Assembly: GCF_014489115.1 (NCBI RefSeq)
Contig: NZ_JACTAH010000002.1
Location: 1,346,586-1,410,585, forward strand
Source: Thauera sedimentorum
GTDB taxonomy: Bacteria; Pseudomonadota; Gammaproteobacteria; Burkholderiales; Rhodocyclaceae
Length of the DNA stretch: 64,000 nt
Direction of reading: 5' to 3'
Shown one piece after another: positions 9,345 to 17,059 of this stretch; the stretch's first letter is position 1, and every line of letters begins with the position of its first letter. The position numbers and the translations under genes are program-made. The notes beneath the pieces were generated by a model, which saw only the letters and a program-made list of their open reading frames with translations, made no database searches and was not told the DNA's origin.

Positions 9345-10760
9345 TTACAGGCTGTAGTACATGTCGAATTCCACCGGGTGGGTGGTCACGCGCAGGCGGT
9401 TCACTTCCTCGGACTTCAGCTCGATGAAGGCATCGATGAAGTCATTGGAGAACACGCCGCCGCGGGTCAGGAACTCACGATCCTTGTCCAGCTCGGCCAG
9501 GGCCTGGTCCAGGCTGAAGCACACGGTCGGGATCAGCGCGTCTTCTTCCGGCGGCAGGTCGTAGAGGTTCTTGTCGGCCGGGTCGCCCGGGTGGATCTTG
9601 TTCTGGATGCCGTCCAGGCCCGCCATCAGCAGCGCGGCGAAGCACAGGTAGGGGTTGGCAGCCGGATCCGGGAAGCGCGACTCGATACGACGGCCCTTCG
9701 GGTTGGCGACGTAGGGGATGCGGATCGAGGCCGAGCGGTTGCGGGCGGAGTAGGCCAGCTTGATCGGGGCTTCGTAGTGCGGCACCAGGCGCTTGTACGA
9801 GTTGGTCGCCGGGTTGGTGATCGCGTTCAGCGCCTTGGCGTGCTTGATGATGCCGCCGATGTAGTACAGCGCGGTCTCGGACAGGCCGGCATAGCCGTTG
9901 CCCGCGAACAGGTTCTGGCCGTCCTTCCAGATCGACTGGTGCACGTGCATGCCGGAGCCGTTGTCGCCGACGATGGGCTTGGGCATGAAGGTGGCGGTCT
10001 TGCCGTACTGGTGGGCGACGTTGTGCACGATGTACTTCAGCGTCTGGGTCCAGTCGGCGCGCTTGGTCAGGGTGCTGAACTTGGTGCCGATCTCGCACTG
10101 GCCGGCGTTGGCCACTTCGTGGTGGTGCACCTCGACCGGGATGCCGGCGGCTTCCAGCGCCAGGCACATGGCGGCGCGGATGTCGTTGAGGCTGTCGACC
10201 GGCGGAACCGGGAAGTAGCCGCCCTTGACCTTCGGACGGTGGCCGGTGTTGCCGCCTTCGAACTTGTCGGCGGTGGACCAGGCGGCCTCTTCGGAGATGA
10301 TCTTGCTCATCACGCCGGACATGTCGACCGACCACTCGACCGCGTCGAAGATGAAGAATTCGGGCTCGGGACCGAAGAAGGCGGTGTCGCCGATGCCGGT
10401 GCTCTTCAGGTAGGCCTCGGCGCGCTTGGCGATCGAGCGCGGGTCGCGGTCATAGCCCTTGCCGTCGGACGGCTCAACCACGTCGCAGGTCAGCACCAGG
10501 GTGGTTTCGTCGAAGAAGGGGTCGATGTAGGCGGAGGCTGCGTCCGGCATCAGGATCATGTCGGAAGCCTGGATACCCTTCCAGCCGGCGATCGACGAAC
10601 CGTCGAACGGGTGGCCTTGCTCGAAGTGCTCCTCTTCGAAGGCCGACACCGGCAGGCCGACGTGCTGCTCCTTGCCGCGAGTGTCGGTAAAGCGCAGGTC
10701 AACGAAGCGGACTTCGTTTTCCTGGATCATCTTCATGACGTCTTGAGCGTTCATATTCAC
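9345..10760 (-). CDS. glnA: Glutamine synthetase, type I
   Basis: A 471-residue GSI-beta glutamine synthetase that makes glutamine from glutamate, ammonia and ATP as a cytoplasmic dodecamer. It has the DGSSIAGW segment, the PEPEFF metal-binding region, [14 protein letters not shown], and the adenylylation tyrosine in NLYDLPPEE (about residue 400), so regulation by GlnE is expected. Length matches the family. It is transcribed alone, with a strong terminator downstream. Upstream are a sigma-54 promoter and an NtrC site, consistent with nitrogen-limited induction. Confidence 0.98.
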   Translation of the reverse strand: MNMNAQDVMKMIQENEVRFVDLRFTDTRGKEQHVGLPVSAFEEEHFEQGHPFDGSSIAGWKGIQASDMILMPDAASAYIDPFFDETTLVLTCDVVEPSDGKGYDRDPRSIAKRAEAYLKSTGIGDTAFFGPEPEFFIFDAVEWSVDMSGVMSKIISEEAAWSTADKFEGGNTGHRPKVKGGYFPVPPVDSLNDIRAAMCLALEAAGIPVEVHHHEVANAGQCEIGTKFSTLTKRADWTQTLKYIVHNVAHQYGKTATFMPKPIVGDNGSGMHVHQSIWKDGQNLFAGNGYAGLSETALYYIGGIIKHAKALNAITNPATNSYKRLVPHYEAPIKLAYSARNRSASIRIPYVANPKGRRIESRFPDPAANPYLCFAALLMAGLDGIQNKIHPGDPADKNLYDLPPEEDALIPTVCFSLDQALAELDKDREFLTRGGVFSNDFIDAFIELKSEEVNRLRVTTHPVEFDMYYSL

Positions 10761-10816
10761 TCCTGGTGAGATGAGGCGAAATTCGGGTAACGGTCACTCC
10801 GTTGCGGCGCAATAAA

Positions 10817-10831
10817 GCAGTATCCGTGCCA
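10817..10831 (-). promoter_or_regulatory. Sigma-54 promoter of glnA (-24/-12)
   Basis: The minus strand reads TGGCACGGATACTGC, with the invariant GG and GC exactly ten bases apart, matching the sigma-54 consensus TGGCAC-N5-TTGC. It lies about 57 bases before the glnA ATG and downstream of the NtrC site. Confidence 0.85.
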
Positions 10832-10893
10832 TGCGTTTCGGGGCCGTTCAGCATTGTGCCACAAGGGCAATTTGCACAGCGGGTCGGCAGAGA

Positions 10894-10910
10894 TGCACCA
10901 AGACGGTGCT
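10894..10910. promoter_or_regulatory. NtrC binding site (enhancer) of glnA
   Basis: The 17-base dyad TGCACC-N5-GGTGCT differs by one base from the NtrC consensus TGCACC-N5-GGTGCA. Its centre is about 80 bases upstream of the -12 element, a typical enhancer distance. Only one convincing site is visible. Confidence 0.8.
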
Positions 10911-10931
10911 GTGCGCGATGGGTGCGCCCTC

Positions 10932-12110
10932 TTATGGTGCGATGCGGGTATAGAAGTCGATGCTGCGGTAGATCGGGTCCTGGTCGATACGGTCTGTCGC
11001 GCGCCGTTTGAGTGCATCGAGATCCGATCGCGGGCATGCGGGCAAGAGCACTTCGACCTCCAGGCGATCGCCGAGATAGTGGATCTGCACCCGCAGCGGA
11101 GCCGGTCCATCTGCGCCGATGATCTCGCGCACCAGTTCTGCGACCTGCTGGCGTCCGGGCAGCGGACCGGGCGGAACGACCTGCAGGTCGCCGTCGTCCT
11201 CGGCGTCGATGTGCACCAGCACCTCCTGGACGTCCGGATGGGCGGCGCGCACGCGGAAGTACACCGCGTCGGAGACGCGATGGCCTTCGGAGACGGTGAT
11301 GCGCGGGTCGACGCGGACATGGGCGTCGCACAGGACCTTGTCGGCCATGCGCCGGGTGCGCAGGTCGTGCAGGCCTGCGACGCCCGGGGTTTCGGAGATG
11401 GTGGTCCGCAGGCGGTCGAGTTCTTCCTCGGGCAGGCCGGTGTCGATCAGCTCGCGCACCGCCCGCCAGGCCAGGCGCACCCCCATGTGCGCGATCAGGA
11501 AGCCGACCACCGCCGCGGCCAGCGGCTCGAGAAAGGTGTAGCCGGCCAGGCTGCCGCCGATGCCCGCGGCCACCACCAGCGAGGACGCCGCATCAGAGCG
11601 CGCATGCCAGGCATTCGCCTCGAGCACCGGCGCCTTCAGGCGGCGCGCCGCGCGCAGCGTGAAGCGGAACAGGCCCTCCTTCGCGGCGAGGGTGAAGATG
11701 GCCATGACCAGCGCCGCCGGATGGAGGGCGGGGAGCTGGCCGGTGCTCTGCAGGCGGAGGCCGGAACTCCACAGGAAGCCCAGGCCGACGCCGAGCAGCA
11801 CCACGCCCAGCGCCAGCGAAGCGACGGTTTCGATGCGCCCGTGGCCGTAGGGGTGGTTCTTGTCGGCCGGTTCGGCGCCGCTGCGCGCGGCGAGCAGCAC
11901 CATGATGTCGGTGACCAGGTCGGACAGGGTGTGGGTGGCGTCGGCCACCAGGCTGAAGGCGTTGGCGAACAGGCCGACGATCACCTGACCGATGGCGAGC
12001 GTGGCATTGGTGAGGATGGCCACCAGGGTGACTTTCTGGATGGCGGCGCCGCGTTCGGCGTTGCCCGGCGCGGCGCGGGGCGGAAGGGTGTGCGAGTCGG
12101 TGGAGGGCAT
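10932..12110 (-). CDS. Cation diffusion facilitator (CDF) family metal transporter
   Basis: About 392 residues from the ATG at 12110. Five to six hydrophobic segments cover residues 20-215, with metal-site motifs DATHTLSDLVTD in helix 2 and HARSD in helix 5, plus the HPYGHGRIE loop. A C-terminal cytoplasmic domain follows, and a third region of about 90 residues after it is longer than usual. CDF proteins export divalent metals (Zn, Fe, Mn or others) in exchange for protons; the metal here cannot be told. An in-frame ATG at 12155 would add 15 residues. It is divergent from the rhodanese gene. Confidence 0.88.
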   Translation of the reverse strand: MPSTDSHTLPPRAAPGNAERGAAIQKVTLVAILTNATLAIGQVIVGLFANAFSLVADATHTLSDLVTDIMVLLAARSGAEPADKNHPYGHGRIETVASLALGVVLLGVGLGFLWSSGLRLQSTGQLPALHPAALVMAIFTLAAKEGLFRFTLRAARRLKAPVLEANAWHARSDAASSLVVAAGIGGSLAGYTFLEPLAAAVVGFLIAHMGVRLAWRAVRELIDTGLPEEELDRLRTTISETPGVAGLHDLRTRRMADKVLCDAHVRVDPRITVSEGHRVSDAVYFRVRAAHPDVQEVLVHIDAEDDGDLQVVPPGPLPGRQQVAELVREIIGADGPAPLRVQIHYLGDRLEVEVLLPACPRSDLDALKRRATDRIDQDPIYRSIDFYTRIAP

Positions 12111-12172
12111 GTCGTGGCGCGGTCGGCGGGGGTATACTTTGCAGTTCGACTCCATTCTAGCCGGACCGCCTT

Positions 12173-12625
12173 ATGGGAACCCTCTCCGACCTGCTCAGGC
12201 TTGCCGAGCAGCGTGCCCAGCAACTCAAGCTGCCCTACCAGGGGGCGCTGACGCCGCAGGAGGCTTGGCAGGTGTGGCAGCACGCGCCGGGGGCAAAACT
12301 GGTGGACGTGCGAACCCGCGCCGAGTGGGACTGGGTCGGCCGCGTGCCCGGCGCGGTGGAGATCGAGTGGCAGAGCTGGCCGGGTGGCCAGCCGAACCCC
12401 AACTTCGTTGCGCAGTTGCGCCACCAGGTCGACCCCGAGGCCCTGGTGATGTTCATGTGCCGCTCCGGCGCCCGCTCGGACGCGGCGGCGCGTGCCGCCA
12501 TCGGCGCCGGCTACAGCAACTGCTACAACGTCCTGGAAGGTTTCGAGGGCGACCGCGACGCCAACGGCCAGCGCAACCGCGTCGGTGGCTGGCGGCATGC
12601 GGGCCTGCCCTGGCACCAGGGCTGA
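12173..12625 (+). CDS. Rhodanese-domain protein
   Basis: A single rhodanese domain of 150 residues with the catalytic cysteine C96 in the active loop CRSGARS, and the LVDVRTRAEW motif at residues 43-52. Such proteins transfer sulfane sulfur to acceptors. No signal peptide or membrane segment is visible, so it should be cytoplasmic. It precedes nadA by 51 bases on the same strand. A possible -10 box (TATACT) lies at 12133-12138, with no convincing -35 element. Confidence 0.88.
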   Translation: MGTLSDLLRLAEQRAQQLKLPYQGALTPQEAWQVWQHAPGAKLVDVRTRAEWDWVGRVPGAVEIEWQSWPGGQPNPNFVAQLRHQVDPEALVMFMCRSGARSDAAARAAIGAGYSNCYNVLEGFEGDRDANGQRNRVGGWRHAGLPWHQG

Positions 12626-12676
12626 ACCGGCCCCCCGCGGGCTTATCCCAACGAGTTCACGCAGAGACCACGCATC

Positions 12677-13777
12677 ATGGAAGTCGCCACCATCGCATTC
12701 GACCGCTTCAACGTGCTGCAGGACGAGGAAGCCCAGGAACGCATCCGCGCCGCGCGCGCGCGCCTGGGCAACAAGGCGGTGCTGCTGTGCCACCACTACC
12801 AGCGCGCCGACGTATACCGCCACGCCGACCTGACCGGCGATTCGCTCAAGCTCGCGCGCCTGGCGTCCGAGACCGACGCCGAGTTCATCGTCTTCTGCGG
12901 CGTGCATTTCATGGCCGAGGTCGCGGACATCCTCTCCAAGCCGGGGCAGACAGCGATCCTGCCGGACTTGGCGGCCGGCTGTTCGATGGCCGACATGGCC
13001 AACCTCGCCAAGGTCGAGCGCTGCTGGCGCGAGCTCACCGAGGTGCTGGGCAGGCCGGATGAGCTGATCACCCCGGTCACCTACATCAACTCCGCGGCCG
13101 ACCTGAAGGCCTTCTGCGGCGAGCACGGCGGCATCGTGTGCACCTCGACCAATGCGCCGACCATCCTCGACTGGGCCTTCGCACAGCGCGAGAAGGTGTT
13201 GTTCTTCCCCGACCAGCACCTGGGCCGGTGGACCGGCTACAAGAAAGGCATCGCGCTCGACGAGATGGTGGTGTGGGACCCGGACCTGGAGTACGGCGGC
13301 CTCACCCCGGAGCAGATCCACAAGGCCAAGATCCTGCTGTGGAAGGGGCACTGCTCGGTGCACCAGATGTTCCAGGAGAGCCACATCCGCCGCTGGCGCA
13401 TGCAGCACCCGGACGGCTTCGTGATTTCGCACCCGGAGAGCAATCTCGACGTGTGCATCAACTCCGACTACGTCGGCTCCACCGAGTACATCATCAAGAC
13501 CATCGCCGCAGCACCGCCCAATACCCAGTGGCTGGTGGGCACCGAGCTGAACCTGGTCAACCGCCTGGCCGAGGAGATGAAGCCGGAAGGCAAGACCGTG
13601 CAGTTCATGGCGCCCACGGTGTGCATGTGCTCGACCATGCAGCGCATCGATCCGCAGCATCTGGCCTGGTCGCTGGAGAACCTGGCCGACGGCAAGGTGG
13701 TGAACGCCATTCGCGTGCCGGCGCATGAGGCGGAACTGGCCCGCGTGGCACTGGACCGCATGCTGGCCGTGTCCTGA
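12677..13777 (+). CDS. nadA: Quinolinate synthase
   Basis: A 366-residue NadA that condenses iminoaspartate with dihydroxyacetone phosphate in NAD synthesis. The three cysteines expected to bind the 4Fe-4S cluster are visible: C102 in AGCSMADM, C226 in KGHCSVHQ, and C316/C318 in TVCMCST. CHHYQ at the N-terminus and SHPESN near residue 252 are also family motifs. Length is typical. A strong terminator follows. The upstream rhodanese gene could share its transcript, but a link to cluster assembly is only speculation. Confidence 0.97.
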   Translation: MEVATIAFDRFNVLQDEEAQERIRAARARLGNKAVLLCHHYQRADVYRHADLTGDSLKLARLASETDAEFIVFCGVHFMAEVADILSKPGQTAILPDLAAGCSMADMANLAKVERCWRELTEVLGRPDELITPVTYINSAADLKAFCGEHGGIVCTSTNAPTILDWAFAQREKVLFFPDQHLGRWTGYKKGIALDEMVVWDPDLEYGGLTPEQIHKAKILLWKGHCSVHQMFQESHIRRWRMQHPDGFVISHPESNLDVCINSDYVGSTEYIIKTIAAAPPNTQWLVGTELNLVNRLAEEMKPEGKTVQFMAPTVCMCSTMQRIDPQHLAWSLENLADGKVVNAIRVPAHEAELARVALDRMLAVS

Positions 13778-13798
13778 ACGGCCCGCTCACCGCGAGAG

Positions 13799-13830
13799 AA
13801 AAGGGCGGCCCGCGAGGGGCCGCCTTTTTT
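13799..13830 (+). terminator. Rho-independent terminator after nadA
   Basis: A GGCGGCC/GGCCGCC stem at 13804-13824 is followed by six T residues on the plus strand. The upstream A residues could support the minus-strand thioesterase gene less well. Confidence 0.9.
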
Positions 13831-13832
13831 GT

Positions 13833-14264
13833 TTACGACTTCGGCCAGAGGATCATCTGCGTGCAGCGGAACAGCGCCAGGGTGCGTCCGCTGGCCTCGT
13901 CGCTGACCGTCGCGTCCCACACCTGGGTGGTGCGCCCCAGATGCTGGGCGGTGGCCACGCAGGCGATGCTGCCTTCGCGCACCGTGGCGAGGTGGTTGCT
14001 CTTCAGCTCGATGGTGGTGAAGGACTGCGCGCCCTCGGGCAGGTGGGCGATGGTGCCGTAGCCGCAGGTGGTGTCGGCCAGGGCGACGATGCTGGCCGCG
14101 TGCAGGAACTCGTTGGGGGCGATGTGCAGCCGCTTCACCGGCATGCGGCTGCTCAGCCGGCCCTGTTCCATGCCGACGATCTCGATGCCGAGATAGCCGG
14201 GCAGGTATTCGCTGCCGCGTTCGTTGAGGACGGCGAGGTCGATGTCGCTGCGCAGTTTGCTCAT
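13833..14264 (-). CDS. PaaI-like hotdog thioesterase
   Basis: A 143-residue single hotdog-fold protein. The central helix and active-site region is FLHAASIVALADTTCGYG, and the strand TIELKSNHLATVREGSI is the usual second half of the acyl-CoA thioesterase fold. Family members hydrolyse acyl- or aryl-CoA esters; the substrate here is not known. It starts 38 bases after the stop of the MFS transporter on the same strand, so the two may form a transcript, and it converges on nadA. Confidence 0.83.
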   Translation of the reverse strand: MSKLRSDIDLAVLNERGSEYLPGYLGIEIVGMEQGRLSSRMPVKRLHIAPNEFLHAASIVALADTTCGYGTIAHLPEGAQSFTTIELKSNHLATVREGSIACVATAQHLGRTTQVWDATVSDEASGRTLALFRCTQMILWPKS

Positions 14265-14302
14265 GTGCGGGTACTCCGGGTGTTCAAGGAAGTTGACGTG
14301 GT

Positions 14303-15517
14303 TCAGGCCGCTGCCGCGGCGCGCACCACCGGCGCCTCGCGGATCGGCAGGTTCAGCAGCGCGGCGGCCGCTGCGAGGGCAATGTCCGCGTACCACATCC
14401 AGCTGTAGTCGCCGGTCAGGGTGATGCTGATGCCGCCCAGCCAGGCGCCGAGGAAACCGCCGACCTGGTGCGAGAGCAGCGTGAGGCCGAACAGGGTGGC
14501 GAGATAGCGCACGCCGAACAGCTTGCCGACCAGGGCCGCGGTGGGCGGCACGGTGGCCAGCCAGGTGAAGCCCAGGCCGGCGGCGAACAGGTAGAAGGTC
14601 CATTCGGTCTTCGGCGCCATCAGGTAGAGCGCCACCAGCACGGCGCGCGAGCCGTACATCGCCGCCAGCACGTTGCGGCTACGGTAGCGCGAGATCGCCG
14701 AGCCGGCGTACAGGCTGCCGAAGATGTTGGCCAGGCCGATGATCGCCAGCGACCAGCTCGCCACCGTGGGCGGCAGGCCGCACAGGTCGACCTCGCCGGG
14801 CAAGTGGGTGACCAGGAAGGCGATGTGGAAGCCGCAGGTGAAGAAGCCTGCGTGCAGCAGCAGGTAGCTGCGGTCGCCCAGCGCGTTACGGATCGCACGC
14901 AGGATGCCGGTGTCCTCCTCCAGGTGGTGCGCCGGCGCCTGGCCAGGCTTGGCGACCTTGCCGATCAGCGGCAGCGCCAGCAGGGTCATCACCGCCATCG
15001 ACCACATCGCTCCCATCCAGCCGAAAGCCTGGATCAGCTTCTGCAGCACCGGGGCGAACACGAACTGCCCGAAGGAGCCACCGGCATTGATCACCCCGGA
15101 GGCCGCGCCGCGCGCCTCCGGCGGCAGGCGCTGGGCGGCCGCGCCGATCAGCACCGAGAAGCTGCCCGCGCCCGAGCCGATGGCCGACAGCAGGCCGAGC
15201 GAGAAGATCAGTCCCCAGGTCGAATCCATGAAGGGCGTAATCGCGCTGCCCGCGGCGAGGAACAGGATGCCGCCGATCAGCACCGCGCGCGGGCCCCAGC
15301 GGTCGGCCGCGGCGCCGGCGATCGGCTGGATCGCGCCCCAGGTGAACTGCGCGACCGCGAGCGCCAGGCTGATCGAGGCGATCCCCAGCCCGGTGGTGGT
15401 GTTGAGCGGGCTGACGAACAGGCCCAGAGACTGGCGCGCGCCCATGGTGATGGCGAGGATGCCGGCGGCGGCGAGGGTGACGAAGAGCACCTCGGGGCGG
15501 CGGAGGGTATGGAACAT
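14303..15517 (-). CDS. MFS transporter (OFA/monocarboxylate-type)
   Basis: A 404-residue protein with about twelve hydrophobic segments and the MFS loop after helix 2 (GAAADRWGPRAV). The N-terminal GILAITMGARQSLGLFVSPL and the DRxGPR loop resemble the monocarboxylate/oxalate-formate branch of the superfamily, but the substrate cannot be read from sequence. It is divergent from a LysR-family regulator, with a perfect dyad between them, so the regulator very probably controls this transporter. Confidence 0.86.
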   Translation of the reverse strand: MFHTLRRPEVLFVTLAAAGILAITMGARQSLGLFVSPLNTTTGLGIASISLALAVAQFTWGAIQPIAGAAADRWGPRAVLIGGILFLAAGSAITPFMDSTWGLIFSLGLLSAIGSGAGSFSVLIGAAAQRLPPEARGAASGVINAGGSFGQFVFAPVLQKLIQAFGWMGAMWSMAVMTLLALPLIGKVAKPGQAPAHHLEEDTGILRAIRNALGDRSYLLLHAGFFTCGFHIAFLVTHLPGEVDLCGLPPTVASWSLAIIGLANIFGSLYAGSAISRYRSRNVLAAMYGSRAVLVALYLMAPKTEWTFYLFAAGLGFTWLATVPPTAALVGKLFGVRYLATLFGLTLLSHQVGGFLGAWLGGISITLTGDYSWMWYADIALAAAAALLNLPIREAPVVRAAAAA

Positions 15518-15629
15518 CGGCGGGTCTGCGAGTGGACGCTGAAGCTGAGGACGCGCCCTGGGCGGGCGGGTGACGACGTGAGAATAGTTTCTGCGATGGA
15601 AACGATAAAGCGGATAATTCGCGCCAGTA

Positions 15630-15648
15630 CGTCAACGAAACGTTGACG
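15630..15648. promoter_or_regulatory. Perfect dyad between MFS and LysR genes (candidate operator)
   Basis: CGTCAACG, three bases, then CGTTGACG form a perfect 8-base inverted repeat. It lies 28 bases before the LysR start and 113 bases before the divergent MFS start. The position suits autoregulation and control of the transporter by the LysR protein; the binding itself is inferred. Confidence 0.55.
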
Positions 15649-15675
15649 CTAATCGCCCTCCCCAAGGAGACCGGC

Positions 15676-16623
15676 ATGACCTGGCTTCCCGCCTGGCAGA
15701 GCTTCGTGCGCGTCGTCGAAGGCGGCAGCATGGCCGCCGCCGCACGTGCGCTGGGCTGCACCCGCGCGCAGATCAGCAAGCAGATCGCCGAGCTCGAGCG
15801 CGGCTTCGGCGCACGCCTGTTCGAACGCTCCACCCGCCGGCTCGCGCTGACGCCGGCCGGCGAGGTCTTTCACCAGCACGCCCTGCGTGCGCTCGAGGCA
15901 GTGGCCAACACCGAGCTCGCGGTGCGCAACCTCGGCGATACGCCGCGCGGCATCCTGCGGGTGAGCGCCACGGTGAGCTTCGGCCGGCATTGTGTGGCGC
16001 CGCTGCTGCCGGCGATCACTGCCGCGCACCCGGAGCTGGAGATCGAACTGATCCTCACCGATCAGCTGGTGGATCTGGTCGGCGACCCCATCGGCCCGGT
16101 CGACCTGGCGCTGCGCATGACCCGCATGCCGCCCGAGGACGCGGTGGCGCGCCGGGTGGTCAGCCTGCGCCGGGTGGTCTGCGCCGCGCCCGCCTATCTC
16201 GCGCGCCACGGCACGCCCCGCAGCCCGCAGGAACTGCTGCAGCACCGGTGCATGAGCTATGTGCTGGGCGACAACAAGACCTGGTCGCTGCTCGACGAAC
16301 GCGGGGCGGAGGCGCTGGTGCCGGTGCGCAGCGCGATCAACTTCAACAACGCCGACTGCATGCTCGATGCGGTGCTTGCCGGCCACGGCATCGCCATCCT
16401 GCCCACCTACCTGTGTCACCGCGAACTGGCCGACGGGCGCTTGCGCACGGTGCTGGACGGTTTCGAGCCGAACATCGTCTTCGGCCGCGACCTCTACGCC
16501 TGCTACACGCCCAGCCGTGTGCGGCTACCCAAGGTCAAGGTCTTCCTCGACGCGCTGCTGCGCGAATTCCAGCCGGTGCCGCCCTGGGAGCGCACGCCGG
16601 GTGGCGGCCTCAGGGGCGGATGA
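15676..16623 (+). CDS. LysR-family transcriptional regulator
   Basis: A 315-residue LysR protein with an N-terminal winged helix (SFVRVVEGGSMAAAARALGCTRAQISKQIAELE, about residues 7-40) and a periplasmic-binding-like effector domain from about 90 to 300. The ATG at 15676 is chosen because AAGGAG lies eight bases upstream; an earlier frame start at 15643 lacks one. The likely target is the divergent MFS gene. Its last 14 bases overlap the convergent cupin gene. Control of the adjacent RuBisCO-like/cupin operon is possible but unproven. Confidence 0.92.
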   Translation: MTWLPAWQSFVRVVEGGSMAAAARALGCTRAQISKQIAELERGFGARLFERSTRRLALTPAGEVFHQHALRALEAVANTELAVRNLGDTPRGILRVSATVSFGRHCVAPLLPAITAAHPELEIELILTDQLVDLVGDPIGPVDLALRMTRMPPEDAVARRVVSLRRVVCAAPAYLARHGTPRSPQELLQHRCMSYVLGDNKTWSLLDERGAEALVPVRSAINFNNADCMLDAVLAGHGIAILPTYLCHRELADGRLRTVLDGFEPNIVFGRDLYACYTPSRVRLPKVKVFLDALLREFQPVPPWERTPGGGLRGG

Positions 16624-17059
16624 AGGCGGCGACCTTCGGGTCGCGCCGCAGTTCGGCGAGGTCCGCCGCGCCGGGCAGTTGCGGGCGGTCGCGCTCGACA
16701 TTGACCATGCACAGAAAGCCCAGATGACCGCCCTCGCTGGCGCGGAACTGGTGCCAGCTCATCGCCGGGATATGGATCAGATCGTGCACGCCGACCGCGC
16801 GCACTTCGCCGTCCACCAGGCAGGCGCCGCCGCCGGACAGGATCATCACCGCGTGCTCGTGCTGATGGCGCTCCAGCGTCGAATGGCCGCCGGGGCCGAT
16901 CTCGAAGTAGCGCAGCTCGCAGCCCAGCGCTTCGGTACGGAACAGCAGCTGGCGGCTGATGTCGCGGAAGGGCGCGCTGCCTTCCGGCTTGTAGTCGAGC
17001 ACCTCGACCTGCTCCCAGCGTCGGGCCGGGCGGGCCTTGCGGAAAACCTGGTGGCTCAT
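16610..17059 (-). CDS. Cupin-domain protein, partner of RuBisCO-like protein
   Basis: A 149-residue single cupin. Metal ligands are suggested by the cluster H65, H67, H69 (LERHQHEH) and H103 (SWHQF). The start ATG overlaps the stop of the RuBisCO-like gene by four bases, so the two should be co-translated. In Rhodospirillum rubrum a cupin encoded close to its RuBisCO-like protein releases methanethiol from 5-methylthioxylulose 5-phosphate, giving deoxyxylulose 5-phosphate. The same role here is an inference from the pairing. The 3' end overlaps the convergent LysR gene. Confidence 0.8.
   Translation of the reverse strand: MSHQVFRKARPARRWEQVEVLDYKPEGSAPFRDISRQLLFRTEALGCELRYFEIGPGGHSTLERHQHEHAVMILSGGGACLVDGEVRAVGVHDLIHIPAMSWHQFRASEGGHLGFLCMVNVERDRPQLPGAADLAELRRDPKVAAFIRP

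Noticed and set aside
10856..10861. A second TGGCAC on the minus strand upstream of glnA as a sigma-54 -24 box
   Set aside because: The base pair ten positions after its GG is not GC, so the required spacing fails; the element at 10817-10831 fits exactly.
10923..10940. TGCGCC...GGTGC as a second NtrC site
   Set aside because: The two halves are two bases too far apart, and it overlaps the 3' end of the CDF gene.
10854..12251. 465-residue plus-strand reading frame antisense to the CDF transporter
   Set aside because: Composition is that of a GC-rich antisense shadow (His/Gly/Arg/Gln-rich, no domain); the minus-strand CDF gene explains the region.
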